Shown here: positions 8,229 to 15,928 of the stretch, piece by piece | Layout: the number at the start of each line of letters is the position of its first letter | How positions within the stretch are numbered: the first letter of the stretch is position 1 | Position numbers and translations under genes: made by a program | The notes under the pieces: model-generated | The model's database searches: none | Told to the model about the DNA's origin: nothing | What the model saw: only the letters and a program-made list of their open reading frames with translations | Origin: Comamonas testosteroni ATCC 11996 | GTDB lineage: Bacteria; Pseudomonadota; Gammaproteobacteria; Burkholderiales; Burkholderiaceae_C | Assembly (NCBI RefSeq): GCF_000241525.1 | Contig: NZ_AHIL01000032.1 | Span: 124,001-188,000 of the forward strand | Reading direction: 5' to 3' | DNA: 64,000 bases

Positions 8229-10610
8229 ATGCAAAAAATCATTGGTCAGATTGCTCAAGAACTGAATGTCAAGCCGCAGCAGGTGAGCGCGGCAGTGGAG
8301 TTGCTCGATGGTGGCGCCACGGTTCCGTTTGTGGCCCGCTACCGCAAGGAGGCCACGGGCGGTCTGGACGATACGCAGCTGCGCACGCTGGACGAGCGCC
8401 TGACCTATTTGCGTGAGCTGGACGACCGCCGCGAAACGGTGCTCAAGGCCATTGACGAGCAGGGCAAGCTGACCGATGCGCTGCGCCTGGCGATTGCCAG
8501 TGCACCGACCAAGCAGGAGCTGGAGGACATTTACCTGCCCTTCAAGCAAAAGCGCCGCACCAAGGGTCAGATTGCCAAGGAGTTCGGCATCGAGCCGCTG
8601 GCCGACAAGCTGTTTGCCGACCCCACGCTGGACCCGCACAAGGAAGCCGAGGCTTTCTGCAAGCCTGCGACGACGCTGGACGACGGCAAGCCCGGCCCCG
8701 ACTTCAGCACCACTTTTGCAGTGCTGGACGGCGTACGCGACATCCTGTCCGAGCGCTGGGCCGAGGACCCGGCGCTGGTGCAGAAGCTGCGCGAATGGCT
8801 GTGGGATGAAGGCCTGCTCAAGTCCAAGAAGGTCGAGAGCAAGAACGAAAGCGACCCCGAGGTCGCCAAGTTTCGCGACTATTTCGAATACGACGAGCCC
8901 ATTGGCCGCGTGCCCTCGCACCGTGCGCTGGCCGTGTTCCGCGGCCGTGCACTGGAGGTTCTCGAAGCCAAGCTGGTGCAACCAGTCGAGCCTGAACCGG
9001 GCCAACCCAGCCTTGCTGAGGGCAAGATTGCGCTGCACCTGGGTTGGAGCCATGCCAAGCGCGCCGCTGACGATCTGATTCGTAAATGCGTTGCCTGGAC
9101 ATGGCGCGTGAAGCTGAGCCTGTCCACCGAGCGCGACCTGTTCAGCCGCCTGCGCGAAGACGCCGAGAAGGTGGCGATCAAGGTGTTTGGCGACAATCTG
9201 CGTGACCTGCTGCTGGCGGCACCCGCCGGCCAGCGGGCCGTGATCGGCCTGGATCCCGGCATTCGCACCGGCGTCAAGGTGGCCGTGGTGGACAGCACGG
9301 GCAAGCTGGTGGACACCACAACCATCTACCCGCATGAGCCGCGCCGCGACTGGGATGGCTCGCTGGCCGCGCTCGCCCGTCTGGTGGAAAAGCACGATAT
9401 CAATCTGATTGCCATCGGCAACGGCACAGCCAGCCGCGAAACCGACAAGCTGGCGGCGGATCTCATCAAGATAGCCACCAAGGCCGACAAGAAGATCGAG
9501 AAGGTGGTGGTGAGCGAGGCCGGGGCTTCGGTCTATTCGGCCAGTGAGTTTGCGGCGCAGGAAATGCCCGATATCGACGTGAGCCTGCGTGGTGCGGCAT
9601 CGATTGCCCGCCGCCTGCAGGATCCGCTGGCCGAGCTGGTCAAGATCGACCCCAAGAGCATTGGTGTGGGCCAGTACCAGCACGATGTGAACCAGAGCGA
9701 GCTGGCGCGCCAGCTGGATGCCGTGGTCGAGGATTGCGTGAACTCCGTGGGAGTGGACTTGAACACCGCTTCGGCTCCGCTGCTGACGCGCGTATCAGGC
9801 CTGTCGGGTTCGGTCGCCAAGTCGGTGGTGCGCTGGCGCGATGCCAATGGCTCGTTCAAGAACCGCAAGCAACTGATGGAGGTGGCCGGTCTGGGGGCTA
9901 AGACTTTCGAGCAGGCCGCAGGCTTTCTGCGCATTCGTGGTGGGGACAATCCGCTCGATATGACAGGCGTTCACCCCGAAACCTATCCTGTGGTGGAGCA
10001 GATTATTGTCTCTACCGGCAAGCCCGTGGACCAGATCATGGGTCGTGGCGAGGTGCTCAAGTCTTTGAAGCCTGAACAGTTTGCCAATGAAAAATTTGGT
10101 GCTGTGACCATCAAGGACATTCTTGGCGAGCTGGAGAAGCCCGGCCGCGACCCGCGTCCCGACTTTGTCGTCGCCCGCTTCAATGATGGTGTGGAAGACA
10201 TCAAGGACCTGAAGGAAGGAATGACGCTGGAAGGCACGGTCAGCAACGTGGCCCAGTTCGGCGCGTTCGTGGATCTGGGCGTGCACCAGGATGGTCTGGT
10301 GCACGTGAGTCAGATGAGTCACAAGTTCATCGAAGATGCGCGTGAAGTGGTCAAGACTGGGCAGATCGTCAAGGTCAAGGTGCTGGAAGTCGATGTGGAC
10401 CGTAAGCGCATCAGCCTGACCATGAAGCTCGATGCGGCGCCTGCGCGCCGAGACGGCCCGCGCGACAACCGCTTTGAAGGCGCAGGCCGCGGCAACAGCT
10501 ATGGCGGCGGCAACCGTGGTGGCTATGCACAACCCCAGCGTGGCAACCAGCCCACAGAGCAAAACGCCATGGCATCAGCCTTTGCGAAGTTGCAGGGATT
10601 AAAGAAATAA
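8229..10610 (+). CDS. tex: Tex-family S1 RNA-binding protein
   Basis: A 793-residue transcription-accessory protein. Order: helical N-terminal HTH-like region (1-200, with the VPFVARYRKE segment typical of Tex), a YqgF/RuvC-like nuclease fold around residues 330-460 (IGLDPGIRTGVKVAVVD), helix-hairpin-helix repeats (about 490-570, containing SVGVDLNTAS), and an S1 domain at about 655-725 (GTVSNVAQFGAFVDLGVHQDGLVH). A Gly/Arg-rich tail (740-780) follows, likely nucleic-acid binding. Known role: transcription or RNA-decay-linked nucleic-acid factor. Single gene, closed by a terminator. Confidence 0.95.
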   Translation: MQKIIGQIAQELNVKPQQVSAAVELLDGGATVPFVARYRKEATGGLDDTQLRTLDERLTYLRELDDRRETVLKAIDEQGKLTDALRLAIASAPTKQELEDIYLPFKQKRRTKGQIAKEFGIEPLADKLFADPTLDPHKEAEAFCKPATTLDDGKPGPDFSTTFAVLDGVRDILSERWAEDPALVQKLREWLWDEGLLKSKKVESKNESDPEVAKFRDYFEYDEPIGRVPSHRALAVFRGRALEVLEAKLVQPVEPEPGQPSLAEGKIALHLGWSHAKRAADDLIRKCVAWTWRVKLSLSTERDLFSRLREDAEKVAIKVFGDNLRDLLLAAPAGQRAVIGLDPGIRTGVKVAVVDSTGKLVDTTTIYPHEPRRDWDGSLAALARLVEKHDINLIAIGNGTASRETDKLAADLIKIATKADKKIEKVVVSEAGASVYSASEFAAQEMPDIDVSLRGAASIARRLQDPLAELVKIDPKSIGVGQYQHDVNQSELARQLDAVVEDCVNSVGVDLNTASAPLLTRVSGLSGSVAKSVVRWRDANGSFKNRKQLMEVAGLGAKTFEQAAGFLRIRGGDNPLDMTGVHPETYPVVEQIIVSTGKPVDQIMGRGEVLKSLKPEQFANEKFGAVTIKDILGELEKPGRDPRPDFVVARFNDGVEDIKDLKEGMTLEGTVSNVAQFGAFVDLGVHQDGLVHVSQMSHKFIEDAREVVKTGQIVKVKVLEVDVDRKRISLTMKLDAAPARRDGPRDNRFEGAGRGNSYGGGNRGGYAQPQRGNQPTEQNAMASAFAKLQGLKK

Positions 10611-10619
10611 TCTCCTATC

Positions 10620-10656
10620 AGGCCGCCACTTAATTCATATTACAGGCGGCCTTTTT
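10620..10656 (+). terminator. terminator after tex
   Basis: AGGCCGCC at 10620-10627 pairs with GGCGGCCT at 10645-10652, followed by five T. The loop is 17 bases and AT rich. Confidence 0.82.
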
Positions 10657-10670
10657 GTGGGAGCACATCA

Positions 10671-11918
10671 ATGCGCAAAGCGAGGGGGCGGGTGATACTG
10701 CCGGCCATAGGGGTGGCAATTTTGGTGGTCTTTATCGGCGCCAAGATGGCATCGCGCGGCTGGATATCGTTGGACAAAATCAAAAACAAGGCCCATGCCC
10801 AGCAGCCTGCAGCCTTGGCCTGGCCACCATCCCTGGCGCCAGAGAGCGATGACTTTTGTCATACCGTCAAGCTCAATCTTGCCCAGGTCGACAAGGCCCA
10901 GGAAGAGGGCATCAACATAGATCAACAACGGCGCTGCATCACGCGTGCTGCTATGGCAGAGCATGAGACGGCCAAAGTGCGTCACGCTGCCGCTCGCAAG
11001 CTGCACGAGAGCCAGCGCGCGGAGCAGGTCCAGATCGAGCAGGTGGTTGAGCAACAGATCGCTTCTGGTGAAATCGCTCTGCAGAACCTGATGCAGGCTC
11101 GCTTGGGCAAGACAACACAGATTGCGACAGCCTTGTTGGCGGCGGCACATACGCCCATCCAGCCGATGCCTACGCCGCCTTCCCAGCTGTTTGTTTCCAT
11201 GAGCTATCAGAGCGGGGACCTGAAACTCAATGCCTTTGTCACTCCGGACCCCAGGGATGGGAAGAAGCTGCCTTTGATGGTCTGGCTGACGGGAGGAGAC
11301 ACCAATAGCCTGGACGATTTCTGGAGCGAAGGGCCAGCCGCCAATGACCAAAGCGCCAGTGCTTTTCGCAAGGCTGGCATGGCAATGCTGTTTCCCACAT
11401 TGCGCGGCGGCAATGACAATCCCGGCCAGCGTGAGTATTTCTGGGGGGAAGTGCAGGATGTGGCTGCAGCCATCCTGCAGGCCGCACAGCTGCCTTATGT
11501 CGACCCGGCACGCATCTATCTCGGTGGGCACAGCACCGGAGCCACGCTGGCTTTGCTGACGGCGACGGCAGGGTTGCCAGTTCAGGGGGTGTTCGCGTTT
11601 GGCCCTGTGGACGAGGTCAGCGGCTATGGCTGGCCTGTGAAATGGGGTTTGATCTCGGCGGATGAAAAGCGCTTGCGTTCGCCTGTCTACTGGCTGCATG
11701 CCATAAAGAGTCCGACGTGGATCATCGAGGGCAGCAAGAGCCCCGGCAATATCAACAGCCTTGACAATATGTGCGCCGCACGAAAATCGAATCAGCTGCA
11801 TTGCGTCTCGGTTCAGGGGGCTGATCACTTTTCCGTGTTACAACCCCTGACACGCAAGCTTGCCAGCCAGTTGGTCATGGGCCAGCCTGTGCAATTGAAT
11901 AGAGATGAAAAGCTCTGA
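10671..11918 (+). CDS. membrane-anchored alpha/beta hydrolase with helical N-terminal extension
   Basis: A 415-residue protein of two parts. Residues 8-25 are a membrane anchor, 50-165 a Gln/Ala/Glu-rich stretch likely to form a coiled coil. From about 170 on is a prolyl-oligopeptidase-type alpha/beta hydrolase: LMVWLTGGDTN at the oxyanion strand, the nucleophile elbow GGHSTGA, a GPVDEVSGYGW segment and a final GADHFS with the probable catalytic His. Substrate unknown; esterase or peptidase both possible. ATG at 10671 has GGGAGC upstream. No operon partner is evident, though the HDOD gene begins 30 bases after its stop. Confidence 0.72.
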   Translation: MRKARGRVILPAIGVAILVVFIGAKMASRGWISLDKIKNKAHAQQPAALAWPPSLAPESDDFCHTVKLNLAQVDKAQEEGINIDQQRRCITRAAMAEHETAKVRHAAARKLHESQRAEQVQIEQVVEQQIASGEIALQNLMQARLGKTTQIATALLAAAHTPIQPMPTPPSQLFVSMSYQSGDLKLNAFVTPDPRDGKKLPLMVWLTGGDTNSLDDFWSEGPAANDQSASAFRKAGMAMLFPTLRGGNDNPGQREYFWGEVQDVAAAILQAAQLPYVDPARIYLGGHSTGATLALLTATAGLPVQGVFAFGPVDEVSGYGWPVKWGLISADEKRLRSPVYWLHAIKSPTWIIEGSKSPGNINSLDNMCAARKSNQLHCVSVQGADHFSVLQPLTRKLASQLVMGQPVQLNRDEKL

Positions 11919-11948
11919 CATTCCTATGAGCCCACTCCTGTTCGTTTC

Positions 11949-12827
11949 GTGGTGGCGACAGCCTTGCTATCGCCTTTGACCCAGATGAGCCGCGTCAAAC
12001 CATTGAGTCTGGCAACTCTGCTGGAGCAGCATGTATTGCTGCCAAGCCAGCCGCGCGTCGTTGCGCTGCTGTCGAGTGAACTGCGCAAGCCAGAGCCCGG
12101 CATGCGCAGTCTGGTGCAATTGTTTTCCACCGATCCGGTCTTGACCGCTCGTCTGCTGGCAGCGGCCAATGGGCCAGCGCATCTGCTGGGGCAACGCGTT
12201 CACAGCATTCCCGAAGCACTGGTGCTGCTGGCGCCGGTTCAGTTGCGACAATTGGTGCAAAAGGCGGCTCCAGTCAGTGCATCTCATGTCTCGGCAGGCT
12301 GGAGTCTGGCGAATTTCTGGCGCTACAGCCTGGACACGGCACGCATGGCGCGCGCGCTTGCAATGTCGGTTCAGGCCAACGCCTCGCAGGCATATACGTT
12401 GGGACTGCTGCATGGCCTGGGAGAGCTGTTGCTGCAGGCTGCCGACCCAGACACTTTCTTCAGACTTTCCGAGCTGTTGGAGCCCATGCATCCCAAGCGC
12501 CCCCAGGTGGAGATGCAGCTGATGGGCTATTGCTCGGGGCAGATTACGGCCCATTTGGCGCGGCAGTGGAATTTTCCAGAGCTGATCAGCGATGCCTTTC
12601 AGTTCATGCATGCGCCGATGGAGCAGCCTGTATTCGAGCCTTTGACGGGGGTGCTGCATCTGGCCGTCTGGCGAGCATCGACTCGCGCGCTTAACTGGGG
12701 TGAGCGCCAGCTGGCAGTGACATTCCCTGCTGAAACTGGACTGGCGCTGGGCATGGACATCGACATGGTGCTGCGTCAGGCATCTATCGACTGGCACGCG
12801 GCAGGCTCTCTGGATGTTCAGTTTTAG
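11949..12827 (+). CDS. HDOD-domain protein
   Basis: A protein of up to 292 residues dominated by an HDOD domain (about residues 25-230): LPSQPRVVALLSSELRKP, an LFSTDPVLTARLLAAANGPA helix pair, and a YTLGLLHGLGELLL segment where HD-GYP relatives carry metal ligands that are missing here. HDOD proteins act as non-enzymatic signalling or regulatory scaffolds. The start is unsure: GTG at 11949 is the longest, ATG at 11985 is the alternative; neither has a clear ribosome-binding site. It follows the hydrolase closely but may have its own promoter. Confidence 0.78.
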   Translation: MVATALLSPLTQMSRVKPLSLATLLEQHVLLPSQPRVVALLSSELRKPEPGMRSLVQLFSTDPVLTARLLAAANGPAHLLGQRVHSIPEALVLLAPVQLRQLVQKAAPVSASHVSAGWSLANFWRYSLDTARMARALAMSVQANASQAYTLGLLHGLGELLLQAADPDTFFRLSELLEPMHPKRPQVEMQLMGYCSGQITAHLARQWNFPELISDAFQFMHAPMEQPVFEPLTGVLHLAVWRASTRALNWGERQLAVTFPAETGLALGMDIDMVLRQASIDWHAAGSLDVQF

Positions 12828-13034
12828 GTCGCCTGGGCGATTGTGATGAGGAATTGGCGGTTTTGAACAGGGTCGTCAGAAAACCGTGATTACTCAAATT
12901 GCATTTTTTCTTACGCTGAGTTGCAGTTTTAATTGCTAAAAACTATCTAATGACGCGCTGGGGAGTTTTTTTCTATATGGTGTCTTGAGCACCATCCTGA
13001 GTCCCCGGCAAGCAACTCTGGCCAGGAGAGAGAA

Positions 13035-13796
13035 ATGGACCCGAACAGTGCAAACAACTCTGGTGATGCCTTGATGCTTCGACCCATGGCTGTGGAGCTG
13101 GGGAGTCCTTCCATGTGGCCCGATCACATGGTGGGGCAGCCCGACAAGCCCGTCAGAGTGCTGTTGGTGGACGATGATGCGCATCTACGCATGGTGATCG
13201 CGCAGGAAATCATGAATGATCGGCGCACCATGGTGGTCGCGCAGGCGGACAACCTCAAGGATGCAAGAAAAGCCATTCGTCAACATGAGTTTGATGTCAT
13301 GTTGCTGGATCTGAAGCTGGGGGCTGACGATGGCCTTGAGTTGATTGAGGTGATGAAAAGCCAGCGCCCGCAGGCCGAGGTCATTGTGGTTTCGGTGGTG
13401 GAGACGGAAGAGCAGGTGCTGCACGCTTTTGAGTTGGGTGCAACCGGCTATCTGGTCAAGAACTCCTGGTTTGGCAACTATCCTCAAGCGGTGCTGCAGG
13501 TCGTCAATGGCGGTGCATCCATTACCCCCAGTCTCGCCAGGCGGCTGTTGCAGCGGTATGACAAGCGGCCGGCCACCGGAGCCATTCCGGGCTCTGATAT
13601 GTCCGACAGGCTCTCCAGCCGCGAATGCGAGGTCTTGCGTATGGTTGCCAGCGGCAATACCAGTGCAGAGATCGGCACGCAGTTGGAGATCAGCACCATG
13701 ACGGTCAACACGCACATCAAGAACATCTATCGCAAACTCCAGGTGCGCACCCGAGCACAAGCCGTGCGTTTCGCCTACTTGCGTGGCTGGTTCTAG
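13035..13796 (+). CDS. NarL/FixJ-type response regulator
   Basis: A 253-residue regulator with an unusual 38-residue N-terminal extension, a receiver domain (about 39-160; acidic pocket DDD at 46-48, phosphoacceptor Asp92, conserved Lys in LVKNSWF) and a LuxR HTH domain (about 190-250; LSSRECEVLRMVASGNTSAEIG). AGGAGAGAG precedes the ATG. It should control transcription when phosphorylated by the histidine kinase encoded 12 bases downstream. Target genes are unknown. The 207-base AT-rich region upstream (12828-13034) should hold its promoter. Confidence 0.92.
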   Translation: MDPNSANNSGDALMLRPMAVELGSPSMWPDHMVGQPDKPVRVLLVDDDAHLRMVIAQEIMNDRRTMVVAQADNLKDARKAIRQHEFDVMLLDLKLGADDGLELIEVMKSQRPQAEVIVVSVVETEEQVLHAFELGATGYLVKNSWFGNYPQAVLQVVNGGASITPSLARRLLQRYDKRPATGAIPGSDMSDRLSSRECEVLRMVASGNTSAEIGTQLEISTMTVNTHIKNIYRKLQVRTRAQAVRFAYLRGWF

Positions 13797-13808
13797 GCGC
13801 CAGCGTCT

Positions 13809-14666
13809 GTGAACGCATTCACCATGTCCTACGTCTGGCAGCTGCTACTGTGGAGTGTTCAGCTGCTGCTGTGGCTGCCCTTGCTTTTGCAGACTGGAGC
13901 GGTGTTCAATTCAGCTGCCTGGTGGACTGCGGCGCTAGGTGCGGGGGGCTGCATGGCGGCTGTCGCCTGGTTGTTGCCTCTTGCATATCGCAGCGTGCTG
14001 TGGCGCAGACGTAAAAGCGTACGTCCATCGAGAGAGGTACAGCTGGAGCGTAGGCGCATAGCGGAGGCATTGCATGATGATGTCGGCAGCCAGCTGGTGC
14101 AGCTGATCAGCCTGACCGATCTCGGCACGAACCCGGCGATTCGCAGCAACGCAGAACAATGCCTGCTCGATCTACGGCTGATTGTGGATTCCATGGATAG
14201 CCGAAATGAACCATTGGGTGTCCTTCTGGCACGTTTCAGGCACAGGCTGCAACCCGTGCTGGATCATCGAGGCATGAGTCTGCACTGGGATGTTTGGGAC
14301 CCGGAGATGTCTGGCGATACCGGCAGCCTGCCATGCGGCGCCATGGCCGAGGAAATCATGGCAGTGGTGAAGGAGGCTGTGAGCAATGTGCTGCAGCACA
14401 CTGACGCGCTTGAACTCTGGATCACGCTGGCTGCCGACGAACGGTGGAAAAGTGCTTCAAGTTTTTCAGATGCCTCCTTTGTGCATGCTCGCCTGAGCAT
14501 TGAGGATGCGGGGCCCGTCAGACCTGCTGATGGCAGGCAAATCCCGGGCGTAGCATCTGCTGGCATGGGGTGGGTCAATATGCGCCGCAGAGCGCTTGTC
14601 ATGGGGGCGAAGCTGAGCATCTCAGCCCGACCCGGCGGCGGTACCTCGGTCTCGCTCAACTGGTGA
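13809..14666 (+). CDS. NarX/DesK-type sensor histidine kinase
   Basis: A 285-residue kinase with two hydrophobic segments (about 7-29 and 38-60) and almost no periplasmic loop, so it may sense within the membrane. The HisKA_3 dimerisation helix has RRRIAEALHDDVGSQLVQL with phosphoacceptor His89. The HATPase domain shows an N box (VKEAVSNVLQH), a degenerate G1-like IEDAGP, and GMGWVNMRRRA in place of GLGLxxMRER. GTG at 13809 is the likely start given coupling with the regulator; ATG at 13824 is an alternative. Confidence 0.85.
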   Translation: MNAFTMSYVWQLLLWSVQLLLWLPLLLQTGAVFNSAAWWTAALGAGGCMAAVAWLLPLAYRSVLWRRRKSVRPSREVQLERRRIAEALHDDVGSQLVQLISLTDLGTNPAIRSNAEQCLLDLRLIVDSMDSRNEPLGVLLARFRHRLQPVLDHRGMSLHWDVWDPEMSGDTGSLPCGAMAEEIMAVVKEAVSNVLQHTDALELWITLAADERWKSASSFSDASFVHARLSIEDAGPVRPADGRQIPGVASAGMGWVNMRRRALVMGAKLSISARPGGGTSVSLNW

Positions 14667-14715
14667 AGTCGCTGAGCTGATCGCGAGCAACGGGGCTTGA
14701 AAGCACAATGCCTAC

Positions 14716-15819
14716 ATGACGTCATCCACAAGAGCATTGCGAATCTATGCCGGTCCAAAGGCGCGGCAGTCTATAGAGCGGCGGGGCTTGCAGCCGGATA
14801 TGGTCAGAGTCATACCGGCGGCGGCAGGCGGTCCCAAGGGTTTGATTCTTGGACCTCTGGATCGCTTCATTTTTGGACAGTGGTTACAGACCAGCGCACA
14901 GCCGGTGGATCTGATTGGCGCTTCCATCGGTGCCTGGCGCATGGCGACGGCTTGCCTGGACGCACCAGTGGACGCCTTTGAGCGACTGGAGCGTGACTAT
15001 ATTGCACAGCGCTTTGATCCCCCCGAAGGGCAGAAGCGCACGCCGTCTTCGCTGGTCAGTGAGCGGTTTGCTCAGTCACTACAGGATTTTTACGGGGGGC
15101 GTGTGAGCGAGGTTCTGGCGAATCCTCGCTATAGGCTGCATGTGATCGCCGCCCGCGGGCGTGGTCTGCTGTCACGTGCATCGTCCTGGCGCACTCCACT
15201 GGGCTATGCGGCCGCGTTTGCCGGCAATGCATTGCATCGGTCGGCATTGGGCTGCTTGCTGGAGCGTGTGATCTTTTCCTCTTCTGCAAACGATGCCGTG
15301 CATGCTCTTCCCTTTGGAGTTGAGGACATTCGGTCTGCGCAGGCCCGGCTGACGGAGAGTAATTTCATGGATGCCTTGCGAGCCAGTTGCTCCATCCCTT
15401 TCGTGCTGGATGCCGTGCAAGACATTTCAGATGCTCCCAAGGGCGCCTATTGGGATGGTGGCATTACCGACTATCACATGCATCTGGATTATCTGGCCTC
15501 TCGTCACGGCGATGGGGTGGTGCTATATCCTCATTTCCAGAAAGCGGTGATCCCTGGCTGGTTGGACAAAGGGCTGAAATGGCGTCATGGCTCCAGCTCG
15601 TACCTGGACTCGATGGTGGTACTGGCACCCGACCCTGCATGGGTGGCCCGCCTGCCCAATGGCAAGTTGCCGGACCGGCATGACTTTCTGAGTTACGGCA
15701 TCGACCATGATGCGCGTGCCAAGGCCTGGAATGTGGCGACGTCGGCCAGTCAGCAACTGGCCGATGAGTTTGCCGAGTGGCTGCATGCACCCGATCCGAG
15801 CCGGGTCGAGGCGCTGTAG
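14716..15819 (+). CDS. patatin-like phospholipase
   Basis: A 367-residue protein with patatin features: a Gly-rich oxyanion-hole loop (AAGGPKGL, about 36-43), the nucleophile elbow GASIG with Ser70, and the DGG dyad motif with Asp247. Family members hydrolyse acyl esters of phospholipids. No signal peptide is seen, so it is probably cytosolic or membrane associated. It is separated from the kinase by about 50 bases; a shared transcript with the two-component genes is possible. Substrate not deducible. Confidence 0.82.
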   Translation: MTSSTRALRIYAGPKARQSIERRGLQPDMVRVIPAAAGGPKGLILGPLDRFIFGQWLQTSAQPVDLIGASIGAWRMATACLDAPVDAFERLERDYIAQRFDPPEGQKRTPSSLVSERFAQSLQDFYGGRVSEVLANPRYRLHVIAARGRGLLSRASSWRTPLGYAAAFAGNALHRSALGCLLERVIFSSSANDAVHALPFGVEDIRSAQARLTESNFMDALRASCSIPFVLDAVQDISDAPKGAYWDGGITDYHMHLDYLASRHGDGVVLYPHFQKAVIPGWLDKGLKWRHGSSSYLDSMVVLAPDPAWVARLPNGKLPDRHDFLSYGIDHDARAKAWNVATSASQQLADEFAEWLHAPDPSRVEAL

Positions 15820-15928
15820 CTTTCTTGCAAATTGAGACAAAGCCTGACAGCAGAAGGAGGCAGAGCCAGTTGCAATTCCAGATGAGCACACTTTGACTCC
15901 GAAAATCACAGACCGTAGTCCACCAACG

